Shown: positions 26,124-36,874, counted from the first letter of the stretch. The stretch is DNA of 64,000 bases from Glycomyces tritici (GCF_030403505.1 NZ_JAUEMJ010000002.1:960786-1024785); one strand, 5' to 3'. Numbers and translations: made by a program. The notes: generated from the letters alone by a model not told the origin.

Positions 26124-26576
26124 TCAACCGTGCTCTTCCGCTGCCAGCGCCTCCAAGGTCGTCGAGAGCTCCCCGAGAAGGCGGTGGACGTCGGCGGCGC
26201 GATCGTCTCCCAGGGCCTCGCACAGCCGGTCGGCGAATGCGGCGTGCGCGGGGCCGATGCGCCGCACGGCCTCCAGGCCCTCCTCGGTCGGCGCGACCAG
26301 TTTGGCCCGCCGGTGGGCGGGGTTGGGCAGGTACTCGACCATGCCCTTCTCGGCCAGGATGTCCGCGATGCGCTGCACGGCCTGACGGGTGATGCCCATC
26401 GCGCGGGCGATGCCCGCCACCGGCAGCGGTTCCTTGGTCACCGCCCCGAGCACCTGCCAGTGGGCCGCGGTCAGGCCGGCCGGGCGGGCCAGTCCCTCGG
26501 CGACGTCGAGGAACTGGCCGTTCAGTCGGAACACCGTCACGGCCAAGCCAGACAGGAGTTCTTGGCGTTCGGTCAT
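26124..26576 (-). CDS. MarR-family regulator
   Basis: 150 residues. A winged helix-turn-helix (PVAGIARAMGITRQAVQRIA) with the MarR wing (LPNPAHRRAKLVAPTEEG) sits between N- and C-terminal dimerisation helices. The ATG overlaps the DJ-1 gene stop as ATGA, so both are made from one message. Two palindromes in front of the operon, at 27212-27249, are typical MarR sites and imply autoregulation. No conserved redox cysteine is visible in the sensor helices, so the signal is unknown. Confidence 0.85.
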   Translation of the reverse strand: MTERQELLSGLAVTVFRLNGQFLDVAEGLARPAGLTAAHWQVLGAVTKEPLPVAGIARAMGITRQAVQRIADILAEKGMVEYLPNPAHRRAKLVAPTEEGLEAVRRIGPAHAAFADRLCEALGDDRAADVHRLLGELSTTLEALAAEEHG

Positions 26577-27190
26577 GCGGTCTCGCCCATCAGCTCGTAG
26601 TACCCGGCCGGGTCGCCGAGTCCGTAGAGCTTGTACCACGAGGCCAGGACCTCGGGCGTGTACAGGTCGAGGGCCGCGAACACCTCGCGGGCGAAGTCCA
26701 CCGGCTTCGTGCCCGAGGCGGTGATGAGCCCCCGGTCGGTGATCGCCGGGACGTCGCGGTACAGGTCGGTGCCCTTGGAGCCGAAGGCCTGCACGAATTC
26801 CGGTGCGTTGCTGGTGTGCGCGCGGTCGTCGAGGAGTCCTTCGGAGGCCAGTCCCCCGGTCGCCCCGCAGATGGCCGCGACCGGGACGCCGGCGTCGAGG
26901 AACCGCCTGGCGGCCTTCGCGAAGCCGGTGTTGCCTCCGAAGAGCCAGGTGTCGGCGCCGGGGAGGATCAGCATGGCGCTGTCGTCGGCGCTGAGCTCGT
27001 CGAGCACGAGGTCGGGAGTGATCGTCAGGCCGCCCTTGGTCCGCACGGGTTCGGGGCCGGCGCCGACGGTGCGGACCTCGTAGCGGCCCGGTTCGCGCTG
27101 CCAGTCGCCGCCGTTGATGTGGGCGGTCGCGTAGCCGACCTCCCAGTCGGCCAGCGTGTCGTAAACGGCCATGTGCACGTACTGCGTCAT
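26573..27190 (-). CDS. DJ-1/PfpI-family glutamine amidotransferase-like protein
   Basis: 205 residues of the class I GATase-like fold. The nucleophile elbow is AAICGATGGLAS, with the cysteine at about residue 110. The fold-typical start (VHMAVYDTLADWEVGYATAH) and a PGADTW oxyanion region are present. Members include glyoxalase III, protein deglycases and chaperones; which applies here is not decidable. ATG 27190 has AGGAGAG upstream. First gene of an operon with a MarR regulator, under two palindromic operators. Confidence 0.82.
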   Translation of the reverse strand: MTQYVHMAVYDTLADWEVGYATAHINGGDWQREPGRYEVRTVGAGPEPVRTKGGLTITPDLVLDELSADDSAMLILPGADTWLFGGNTGFAKAARRFLDAGVPVAAICGATGGLASEGLLDDRAHTSNAPEFVQAFGSKGTDLYRDVPAITDRGLITASGTKPVDFAREVFAALDLYTPEVLASWYKLYGLGDPAGYYELMGETA

Positions 27191-27211
27191 TGTCGCTCTC
27201 CTCGTTCCAGG

Positions 27212-27249
27212 TATGACAACATTCTGTCATATTGACAACGTGTTGTCAA
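27212..27249. promoter_or_regulatory. Two palindromic MarR operators over the promoter
   Basis: TATGACAACATTCTGTCATA (27212-27231) and TTGACAACGTGTTGTCAA (27232-27249, one mismatch) are adjacent inverted repeats sharing the half-site TGACA. On the minus strand a -35 TTGACA falls inside the second repeat and a -10-like CAGAAT inside the first, so bound regulator would cover the promoter. Confidence 0.75.
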
Positions 27250-27265
27250 ATCTGGGTGAACGAAA

Positions 27266-27297
27266 AAGGCCGCGGCGGTGCGTACCGCCGCGGCCTT
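27266..27297 (-). terminator. Intrinsic terminator of ppc
   Basis: Perfect 14-bp stem (27266-27279 with 27284-27297), 4-nt loop, followed on the minus strand by TTTTT. A classical Rho-independent terminator. Confidence 0.92.
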
Positions 27298-27310
27298 CGC
27301 GCAGCCTGGA

Positions 27311-30067
<2,757 letters not shown>

Positions 30068-30101
30068 GGAGGTCTCCACTGGTGGTCTGGACGGCACAAA
30101 C

Positions 30102-30123
30102 TTACGGCTCCGCAAGCTTCGCC
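30102..30123 (-). repeat. Dispersed 33-bp repeat family, ppc leader copy
   Basis: Minus-strand sequence matches 21 bases of the unit at 43790-43921 with one inserted base (GGCGAAGCTTGC-G-GAGCCGTAA). Oriented with ppc, 35 bp before its start codon. Confidence 0.6.
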
Positions 30124-30195
30124 ATGTAGCCCTGGGGGCCGGCCGCGCCGACGTCCTTGTCCGCGGTCACTGCTGCACTCGTGCTCTCGGGCCTG

Positions 30196-30264
30196 TTTGG
30201 CGACCGCTTGCAGAGCCGTCGATCAGCTCCTCGGCGCCCGCGTGCAAAGCCGTAAATTAGCTCC
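30196..30264 (+). repeat. Dispersed 33-bp repeat family, two diverged copies before the APS kinase gene
   Basis: 30196-30230 and 30230-30264 are direct repeats (GGCG-CC-GC-TTGCA-AGCCGT-...-AGCTCC pattern) that align with the unit at 43790-43921. Both point towards the APS kinase gene. Confidence 0.5.
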
Positions 30265-30439
30265 GTCAGCGTAACTTACCGGTAATGGGTGCGCCACTTT
30301 CTCAGTCCGCCATGCGGGACGATCCCGTTCATAAGCGCCCGGCGCGGGTGAGGTGAGTGACGGTCCCGTGGCATACGCTGGTGCGACCGAATCCGATGCC
30401 GCCCCTGCCCGAAGCACTGCGAAGGGATCCCGACCGCCG

Positions 30440-31984
30440 ATGTCTGACTGGGTACTGCCCGATGAGATCCTCGCCGAGGCGCCGAGCCACACCCCCCTGC
30501 CGCACGAACTCGCCGACCTGGAGCTGCTGCTGTACGGCGCGTACGCGCCGCTGCGCGGGTTCATGGGCGAGGCGGAGGCCAGGTCGGTGACACGGACCGG
30601 GATGCTCCCGGACGGGACGGCATGGCCGGTCCCGGTGACGCTGGACGTGCCGATAGCGACCGCCCAGCTGCTCGACAACCCCGACCCGAAGCGCCGTGTG
30701 CTTCGCATCACCGACCCTGAAGGGGCGCCGGTCGCGGCAGTGGAGTGCCACAGCCTCGACGCGCTCGGGCCGGACATGGTCCGCGTCGGCGGCCCGGTGC
30801 GGCGCATCGCCGACGCCGCGCACGGCGTCTTCACGGGCCTGCGCGCCACCCCGGAGCAGGCGCGCACGACCTACACGAAGCCGCGGGTGCTCGCGCTCGT
30901 CGCGGACCGGCCGCTGCACCGCCCGCAGCTGGCGCAGCTCGCCAGGGCCGCACACAATCTGGCCGCGCACGTGCTCGTCATGATCCCCACGGGGGACGAG
31001 ACGAACGGCGACCGGGAGCTGCGGCTGCCGACGGCGGCGCTCGTCCGGTCGGTGCTGGCCGCGAAGGACCGGCTCCCGACGGCCACGGTGCTGACGGTGC
31101 CTTTGTCCAAGCGCGGCGACAAGCTCCGCGACGGCCTCCTCACCGCGAAGGTGGCGGCGGCGTACGGCGCGACCCACATCATGACCGGCCGCGACGGCCT
31201 CGGCGGCGGCGACGGCGTGCGCTCGATGGTGCCGCGCGAGCTGGCGTACGACACCCGGGACGGGCAGTGGCGGCCCGTCGAGGACATCGAGCCGCCGTTC
31301 CGGCGGGTCGCGTTGAGCGACGCCGAGGTCGCCGACATGCTCGACCGCGGCTTCGGGCTCCCCGAGTGGCACACGCCGCCGAGCGTGGCCTCCGAGCTGC
31401 GGAAGGCGCGCCCGCCGCGCCGCCAGCGCGGCCTGGTGCTGTTCTTCACGGGCCTCTCGGGTTCGGGCAAGTCCACGATCTCGCGCGGCGTCTTCGAGGC
31501 GCTGCTGGAGGAGGGCACCCGCACGGTGTCGCTGTTCGACGGCGACGTGGTGCGCCGGCTCCTCTCGAGCGGGCTCGGGTTCTCGCGCGCGGACCGGTCG
31601 GTGAACATCCGCCGGATCGGGTTCGTGGCGGCCGAGGTCGCCCGGCACGGGGGCATCGGCATGGCCGCCCCGATCGCGCCGTACGAGGCGGACCGGGCCG
31701 AGGCGCGGCGCATGGCCGAGGCGGCGGGCGCCGACTTCGTCCTCGTGCACGTGGCCACCCCGCTCGAGGTGTGCGAGGCGCGAGACCGCAAGGGGCTGTA
31801 TGCGAAAGCCCGTGCGGGCCAGATCCCGGAGTTCACCGGGATCTCGGACCCGTACGAGGAGCCGCCGGCCGCGGAGCTGACCATCGACACGAGCGAGATC
31901 ACCGTCGGCGAAGGCGTCGAACAGGTGCTCGAGTACCTCTCTGAAGGCGGCTGGCTGGAGCCGACCGGCCTGCGACTTGGCTAG
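30440..31984 (+). CDS. cysC: Adenylylsulfate kinase with an N-terminal degenerate ATP-sulfurylase domain
   Basis: 514 residues from ATG 30440. Residues 1-320 resemble ATP sulfurylase (PUA-like LADLELLLYGAYAPLRGFM, then a catalytic-like domain). The family ATP-binding motif (RNP..H..H) is replaced by VADRPLHRPQ, lacking the Arg-Asn pair and the second histidine. Residues 330-514 are a complete APS kinase: P-loop GLSGSGKST at 338-346, FDGDVVRRLLS, RRIGFVAAEVARHGG, and the lid region DRKGLYAKARAG. APS to PAPS conversion is therefore likely, while sulfurylase activity is doubtful. The in-frame start at 30353 is possible but lacks homology support. Divergent from ppc. Confidence 0.87.
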   Translation: MSDWVLPDEILAEAPSHTPLPHELADLELLLYGAYAPLRGFMGEAEARSVTRTGMLPDGTAWPVPVTLDVPIATAQLLDNPDPKRRVLRITDPEGAPVAAVECHSLDALGPDMVRVGGPVRRIADAAHGVFTGLRATPEQARTTYTKPRVLALVADRPLHRPQLAQLARAAHNLAAHVLVMIPTGDETNGDRELRLPTAALVRSVLAAKDRLPTATVLTVPLSKRGDKLRDGLLTAKVAAAYGATHIMTGRDGLGGGDGVRSMVPRELAYDTRDGQWRPVEDIEPPFRRVALSDAEVADMLDRGFGLPEWHTPPSVASELRKARPPRRQRGLVLFFTGLSGSGKSTISRGVFEALLEEGTRTVSLFDGDVVRRLLSSGLGFSRADRSVNIRRIGFVAAEVARHGGIGMAAPIAPYEADRAEARRMAEAAGADFVLVHVATPLEVCEARDRKGLYAKARAGQIPEFTGISDPYEEPPAAELTIDTSEITVGEGVEQVLEYLSEGGWLEPTGLRLG

Positions 31985-32007
31985 AAGACCGGGTTGAGAC
32001 GGCATGT

Positions 32008-32041
32008 GGAAAGGCCCCGGGCGGATGCCCGGGGCCTTTCC
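32008..32041. terminator. Bidirectional terminator
   Basis: A perfect 15-bp stem (32008-32022 with 32027-32041) around a GGAT loop, between the convergent APS kinase and VKOR genes. Confidence 0.92.
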
Positions 32042-32092
32042 TCTTTGCGTCGACGCAGGGTTTAGCAGCGCGCGTCCGCGTCGCAGCAGTGC

Positions 32093-32713
32093 TTAGAAGA
32101 GCGTGGACCAGTAGTCCCAGAAACCGGTGCCCACGAGCACGAGGACCACCGCGTACAGCAGGACCAGGCCGACCCAGTGGAAGCGCAGCAGGTCGTCGAC
32201 GGCGTCGCGCCAGTCCTCCCCCACCGGGATCGCCCCGGTGCGCAGGTTGCGCACCGTGGAGAACCAGAAGATCGGCAGGACCACGGCCCACACCGCCATG
32301 CACCAGGGGCAGAGCACCCCGATCTGGTACACCGACTGGTAGATCAGCCAGGACACGAAGACGAGCCCGGCGAGCGTCCCGAGGTTGAAGGCCAGCGCGA
32401 TCCAGCGCGGCAGCGACACCTTCGACAGGAGCAGCGCGCCCATGAAGACGACGAGCGGGAACGCGACGAGGCCGATCATCGGGTTCGGGAAGCCGAACAC
32501 GGAGGCCTGCCAGGTGTTCATCACGGTGCCGCAGGACAGCACCGGGTTGAAGTCGCAGGAGATCGCGTGGCCCGGGTCGATGAGCGAGGCGATGCGCTCG
32601 TAGGTGAGGTCGAACGCGGCGGCCACGCCGACCAGTCCGCCCAGGAGCAGCACGAGGCCGGTGACGGTGCGTCCCCGGACCTCGCGCGAGCTCTCGCCGA
32701 AAGCCTCGTCCAT
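32093..32713 (-). CDS. Vitamin K epoxide reductase (VKOR) family protein
   Basis: 206 residues, about five transmembrane helices. The quinone-linked active site LCPWCM (CxxC) and the loop cysteines in CDFNPVLSCGTVMN are both present. It should re-oxidise a DsbA-like thiol oxidase by passing electrons to menaquinone, supporting disulphide formation outside the membrane. Actinobacteria commonly use VKOR in place of DsbB. ATG 32713 with GGGGGA 8 nt upstream is preferred; an in-frame GTG at 32773 would add 20 residues with no clear ribosome site. No thioredoxin-fold partner is adjacent. Confidence 0.9.
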   Translation of the reverse strand: MDEAFGESSREVRGRTVTGLVLLLGGLVGVAAAFDLTYERIASLIDPGHAISCDFNPVLSCGTVMNTWQASVFGFPNPMIGLVAFPLVVFMGALLLSKVSLPRWIALAFNLGTLAGLVFVSWLIYQSVYQIGVLCPWCMAVWAVVLPIFWFSTVRNLRTGAIPVGEDWRDAVDDLLRFHWVGLVLLYAVVLVLVGTGFWDYWSTLF

Positions 32714-32831
32714 CCGCGCTTCCCCCGTCTCGGTCCGCTCAGCCGGTACTGTCGTCGCCGCAATCGTGTTCACGCAAGGGTAACGACCGCGGCCGGTGCG
32801 AAGTTGCGGACGACTGGTCGTTATGTGACGG

Positions 32832-33731
32832 TTAGGCCCGCAGGGACTTGCCGCCGTCGACCACGAGGGTCTGCCCGGTGATGTAGGAGGCCGAAGGGGC
32901 GCAGAAGAACACGGCGGCGGCCGCGACCTCTTCGGGGCTGCCGGGGCGGCCCATCGGGCCGTCGAGGCCCTTCTGCAGCTCGGGGACGGTGGAGGAGCCG
33001 GTGCGGATGAGGCCCGGCGCGATCGCGTTCACCGTGACGCCGTCGGCGACGACCTCGGTCGCCAGGGCCTTGGTGAGGCCGGTGACGCCGGCTTTCGCTG
33101 CGGCGTAGGCGGCCTCGGCGGGGACGGCGGTGACGACACCGGTGGTGGCCGCGACGTTCACGATGCGGCCCCAGCCGCGCTCGGCCATCGACTGCACGAA
33201 CGCGCGCGAGACCAGGAACGCGGTGTCGAGGTTGCGGGTGATCTCGGTCTGCCAGTCCGCATAGGACAGCTGCGCGACCGGTTTCACCACGGCCGGATCG
33301 GACTTGGAAGTGAGACCGGCGTTGTTGATGAGGATGTCGACCTCACCGAGCGCTTCCGCGACGGCATCGGCGAGGCCGCCGACTTCCGCCTCGTCGGCGA
33401 GGTCGGCGACGAACCCGATCGCACCGATCTCTTCGGCGCGCTCGTGAATCCGCTTGGTGGTCGAGACGATCGCGACCGCCGCGCCCGCGAGGCGCAGCCG
33501 GGTCGCGATGGCGAACCCGATCCCGTCGGGCGCACCCGCACCGGTGACCAGCGCGATCTTCCCGGCGAGCGAGTCGAGTTCCTGCAACCGCCCGCGGGAG
33601 GACTGGGTGCCCTGCGTCCCGCCGTTCGACGGGAGGTCGATCACCTCGGCGAGGCCCTGGTCGACGGTGGCGTAGTCGTCGGCTTCGTAGGACGAGTCGA
33701 ATGCGTCGGCGCTCGTGCGCGGTTCACTCAT
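32832..33731 (-). CDS. Short-chain dehydrogenase/reductase with an N-terminal extension
   Basis: 299 residues. The first 55 or so are acidic and probably disordered. Then comes a classical SDR domain: cofactor loop VTGAGAPDGIGFAIA with an extra loop between glycines, NNAGLTS, catalytic AAYAAAKAG, and the C-terminal ITGQTLVVDGGKSL typical of FabG-like enzymes. The residue 13 before the tyrosine, normally serine, is threonine (AATTG). Activity is therefore likely but perhaps altered. GCGGGG precedes ATG 33731. Single gene; the substrate is unknown. Confidence 0.82.
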   Translation of the reverse strand: MSEPRTSADAFDSSYEADDYATVDQGLAEVIDLPSNGGTQGTQSSRGRLQELDSLAGKIALVTGAGAPDGIGFAIATRLRLAGAAVAIVSTTKRIHERAEEIGAIGFVADLADEAEVGGLADAVAEALGEVDILINNAGLTSKSDPAVVKPVAQLSYADWQTEITRNLDTAFLVSRAFVQSMAERGWGRIVNVAATTGVVTAVPAEAAYAAAKAGVTGLTKALATEVVADGVTVNAIAPGLIRTGSSTVPELQKGLDGPMGRPGSPEEVAAAAVFFCAPSASYITGQTLVVDGGKSLRA

Positions 33732-34112
33732 CCCCGCAGTCTCTCACGGCACCGTTACCAAACAGATCACCGGCAGGCCGAACTGCGCCAAACCGCCACC
33801 ATCAGGTCACCCGAGGCGCAAGGACCGGCGAAGCCGAAGCAGCGCAGGCGATCGGCGAGTCCACGGGACGGCGGCGCAGGCGGTCAGGGCCTCGCCGAAC
33901 CGGAGTGCCGGCGGCCGGCGGCTTCGCCGAAACCCCGTCCACAAACCCCCACCCACCACTAGAGGGGAAAGAAGGGTCCGCCGCAAATATCCCGCCCAGG
34001 ACCGACAAAAACCGGGCCCCGCGGCGCCAGTGTCACCCGAAATCGGGAACGAGCGCGAGCCGATCTCGCACTCCACCCGCCCTCGCGCCCTGACACGTGA
34101 CACCATCGGAGC
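33732..34112. other. Intergenic stretch without a recognisable gene
   Basis: 381 bp between the divergent SDR and AMMECR1 genes. Open frames here lack codon bias and recognisable protein. A GACACGTGAC motif lies about 15 bp before the AMMECR1 start. Nothing else is recognised. Confidence 0.5.
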
Positions 34113-34727
34113 ATGGACCCGCACCCCGAGTCCGGCCTCGGCCCGGTGCTGACCGCGCTGGCGCGCAGCGCCGTCGCGACCTCCTTCGCGCCCCGCCCGC
34201 CCGGCGCCGCCTCCCTCATCGGCGCCGCACCTGAAGCCGCCGCACACGCCGCCGACCTCGCCAAGCGCGAGGCCACCTTCGTGACCCTCCAACGGGACGG
34301 CCGCCTCCGCGGCTGCATCGGCACCCTCACCGCCTTGCGGCCCTTGGGAGTCGACGTCGTCCGCAACGCACGCCTGGCCGCCCGCGACCCGCGCCTGCCG
34401 CCCGTCGAAGCGACCGAGACCGACGCGCTCCAGGTCACCGTCACGGTCCTCACCCCGCCCGAGCCGCTCGCGGCGCGGGCCTTCACGTCGCTGCTCGACC
34501 ACCTGCGCCCCGGCGAAGACGGCCTCACCCTCAAGGACCAGGGCGGACGCCGCGCGACCTTCCTGCCGTCGGTCTGGGCGAGCCTGCCCGAACCCGAACG
34601 GTTCGTCGCCGCCCTGCTGCGCAAAGGCCGCTGGCCGCGCCGCCTCTGGACCGCCGAACTGCGCTCGGCCGCCTGGCCCGAAGGCCTTGCGGCCGAACGC
34701 TACGGCGCCCGCGAATTCGCCGGCTGA
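34113..34727 (+). CDS. AMMECR1-domain protein (AmmeMemoRadiSam system protein A-like)
   Basis: 204 residues. The AMMECR1 signature is LRGCIGTLTAL, preceded by ATFVTLQRDGR; the C-terminal half (GRRATFLPSVWASLPEPERF) also matches the family. In many prokaryotes this domain is encoded with a MEMO1-like protein and a radical SAM protein, as a predicted three-part system of unknown chemistry. Neither partner is next to this gene, so it stands alone here. GGAGC precedes ATG 34113. The role is unknown. Confidence 0.87.
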   Translation: MDPHPESGLGPVLTALARSAVATSFAPRPPGAASLIGAAPEAAAHAADLAKREATFVTLQRDGRLRGCIGTLTALRPLGVDVVRNARLAARDPRLPPVEATETDALQVTVTVLTPPEPLAARAFTSLLDHLRPGEDGLTLKDQGGRRATFLPSVWASLPEPERFVAALLRKGRWPRRLWTAELRSAAWPEGLAAERYGAREFAG

Positions 34728-34731
34728 ACCC

Positions 34732-35571
34732 CTACTCCGGGAGCGTCACCAGCGTGCCCTCGGCGACCTTGACCGCCGCACCCGAGACCGAGACCGACAC
34801 GGCCGCACCGTGCTCGACCACGACCTCGCCGTGCAGCGCCGAAGGCCGGTCGATCTCGGCGCCCTGCGCGATCTCGTACGAGTGCACGCCGTCACCGCTG
34901 ATGAGCCCCTGGTCGACCAGGTGCACGCCGAGCGCGACCGCCGCCGAACCGGTCGCCGGGTCCTCGCCGACGCCGCGGTGGAACAGGCGGGCGTGGACCG
35001 CGTGCGACTCCTCGTCAAAGCTGAACAGGTAGACCTTCTCCAGGTGGCCCGGCACGTCGACCGCGGCGGGCACGTCCGCGTCGGCGAGGCGCACGAAGTT
35101 GTGGTCGAGGCCGGCGCTGGCGTTCTTCGGGGTGCCGATGATCTTGGCGGGGTCGAGGCCGATCGCGGCCGCGGCCGTGGCCGTGTCGAGTTCGGGGCCG
35201 ACGCTGATCGCCGTGGAGGTGAGTTTCGCGGTGCCGCCGTCGACGGCCACGGTCATGAGGCCGGCACCGCATTCCTGGACGACCGTGCCGTCGTTCGGCT
35301 CGACCCGGCCGGACGCGACGGCGGCGATCGCCGCGCCGATCGTGGGGTGCCCGGCGAAGGGCAGTTCCTCCGCAGGGGTGAAGATCCGCGCGAGGTAGTC
35401 GGCGCCCGGCGCGGCCGCCGGGAGCACGAACACGGTCTCGGAGTAGTTGAACTCGAGGGCGATCGCCTGCATCTGCGCGGTGGTGAGTTCCTGGCCGTCG
35501 AAGACGACGGCGAGCTGGTTGCCCGCATAGGCTCGTGCGGAGAACACGTCGTAGATCGCAAAGGGAAGCAT
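34732..35571 (-). CDS. PhzF-family isomerase
   Basis: 279 residues with the diaminopimelate-epimerase-like double fold. PhzF motifs are present: AYAGNQLAVV, FNYSETVFV with the catalytic glutamate, FAGHPTIGAA, and GVGEDPATGSAA. Such enzymes move double bonds in small acids (as in phenazine synthesis), but no phenazine genes are here. The stop is 4 nt from that of the convergent AMMECR1 gene. ATG 35571 is preceded by a -10 TATAAC with exactly 6 nt between, so the transcript is probably leaderless. Divergent from mrp. Confidence 0.88.
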   Translation of the reverse strand: MLPFAIYDVFSARAYAGNQLAVVFDGQELTTAQMQAIALEFNYSETVFVLPAAAPGADYLARIFTPAEELPFAGHPTIGAAIAAVASGRVEPNDGTVVQECGAGLMTVAVDGGTAKLTSTAISVGPELDTATAAAAIGLDPAKIIGTPKNASAGLDHNFVRLADADVPAAVDVPGHLEKVYLFSFDEESHAVHARLFHRGVGEDPATGSAAVALGVHLVDQGLISGDGVHSYEIAQGAEIDRPSALHGEVVVEHGAAVSVSVSGAAVKVAEGTLVTLPE

Positions 35572-35671
35572 GGGCCAGTTATAGCGCGGCCGGCGCGCGC
35601 GGGCAGTGGCCTCGGCAGCGGTAAGGCTACGCTCACATTGCCGAACCGAAATGCGTGGTTACGATTGGGTC
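35572..35671. promoter_or_regulatory. Divergent leaderless promoters of phzF-like gene and mrp
   Basis: Minus strand: TATAAC (35578-35583) 6 nt before ATG 35571. Plus strand: TACGAT (35660-35665) 6 nt before ATG 35672. Neither start has a Shine-Dalgarno in the remaining gap. Confidence 0.65.
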
Positions 35672-36808
35672 ATGTCTGACAACGCTGCCGTCGTCGAGGC
35701 CGTGCACGAAGCGCTCTCGCACGTCAACGACCCCGAGATCCGCCGCCCGATCACCGAACTCGGCATGGTCGACACCGTCGAGGTCGACGGCGGTCGCCTG
35801 TCTCTGAAGATCCTCCTCACCGTCGCGGGCTGCCCGATGCGCGACACGCTGCAACGCGACATCGCCGGCGCCGTGGACGGCGTCGAAGGCGTCCGCGAAC
35901 TCGCGCTCGAGTTCGGCGTCATGAGCGAGCAGCAGCGCGCCGACCTGCAGACGAAGCTGCGCGGCGGCCGTCCGGGCGCCGAACCGGTGATCCCGTTCAA
36001 CCTGCCCGAGTCGCGCACCCGCGTGTTCGCGATCGCGTCCGGCAAGGGCGGCGTCGGCAAGTCGTCGATGACGGTGAACCTGGCCGCGGCCATGGCGCAG
36101 AAGGGCCTGTCGGTCGGCGTCGCGGACGCCGACATCTACGGGCACTCGATCCCGCGCATGCTCGGCGTCGAAGGCGCCCCGACGCAGGTCGAGGACATGA
36201 TCATGCCGCCGCAGGCGCATGGGATGAAGGTCATCTCGATCGGGATGTTCACGCCGGGGAACACGGCCGTGGTGTGGCGCGGGCCGATGCTGCACCGCGC
36301 GCTCCAGCAGTTCCTCGCCGACGTCTACTGGGGTGAGCTGGACGTGCTCCTGCTCGACCTGCCGCCCGGGACCGGCGACATCGCGATCTCGGTGGCGCAG
36401 CTGCTGCCGACCGCGGAGCTCGTGGTCGTCACGACGCCGCAGCAGGCGGCGGCCGAGGTGGCCGAGCGGGCCGGCGCGATCGTCACGCAGACGCACCAGA
36501 AGCTCGCCGGCGTGGTCGAGAACATGTCGTGGATGGCGCTGCCCGACGGGTCGCACATCGAGCCGTTCGGCTCCGGCGGCGGCAAGAAGGTCGCGGAGGC
36601 GCTGACGCGGGACATCGGTTCCGACGTGCCGCTGCTCGGCCAGATCCCGCTCGACCCGAAGCTGCGCGAAGGCGGCGACGCCGGGGTGCCGCTGGTGCTC
36701 TCGGACCCCGACTGCGAGGCGTCGCGGGCGATCCGCGCGATCGCGGACCAGCTGGCGGTGCGGAAGGTGTCGCTGGCGGGCAAGCAGCTGGGCCTGACCC
36801 CGGTCTAG
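35672..36808 (+). CDS. mrp: Mrp/NBP35-type iron-sulfur carrier ATPase
   Basis: 378 residues. An N-terminal MIP18/DUF59 domain (residues 5-85; VNDPEIRRPITELGMVDTVE) is followed by a deviant Walker A P-loop GKGGVGKSS at 124-132 and the Mrp-type DADIYGHSIPRMLG and LLLDLPPGTGD. Scaffolds or transfers Fe-S clusters. The two-cysteine CxxC motif of many homologues is not seen (the region reads NMSWMALPDG), as happens in some actinobacterial members. In M. tuberculosis, mrp lies in the same neighbourhood as dapD, htrA and tatB. A strong terminator follows. Confidence 0.93.
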   Translation: MSDNAAVVEAVHEALSHVNDPEIRRPITELGMVDTVEVDGGRLSLKILLTVAGCPMRDTLQRDIAGAVDGVEGVRELALEFGVMSEQQRADLQTKLRGGRPGAEPVIPFNLPESRTRVFAIASGKGGVGKSSMTVNLAAAMAQKGLSVGVADADIYGHSIPRMLGVEGAPTQVEDMIMPPQAHGMKVISIGMFTPGNTAVVWRGPMLHRALQQFLADVYWGELDVLLLDLPPGTGDIAISVAQLLPTAELVVVTTPQQAAAEVAERAGAIVTQTHQKLAGVVENMSWMALPDGSHIEPFGSGGGKKVAEALTRDIGSDVPLLGQIPLDPKLREGGDAGVPLVLSDPDCEASRAIRAIADQLAVRKVSLAGKQLGLTPV

Positions 36809-36817
36809 AGGTCTTTT

Positions 36818-36855
36818 GAGCGGCGGCCCTCTTGTGCCCTTGAGGGCCGCCGCTC
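36818..36855. terminator. Terminator after mrp
   Basis: 14-bp perfect stem (36818-36831 with 36842-36855), 10-nt loop, then CTTTT. Shared with the convergent ybjQ-like gene. Confidence 0.88.
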
Positions 36856-36874
36856 CTTTTCCCCAGTTTCCTGA

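Larger units (their letters stand above)
30068..30439. other. Divergent promoter region with three copies of the 33-bp repeat family
   Basis: The 372 bp between ppc and the APS kinase gene hold no gene. On the minus strand 30102-30123 resembles the repeat and reads ATG GCG AAG CTT GCG GAG CCG TAA, a 7-residue micro-ORF. On the plus strand two diverged copies follow one another at 30196-30264. No strong consensus promoter was identified. Confidence 0.5.

Noticed and set aside
33755..34112. Short frames on both strands between the SDR and AMMECR1 genes
   Set aside because: Third-position GC bias is absent and the sequences are low-complexity Arg/Pro/Ala. No start with a ribosome site or -10 pattern.
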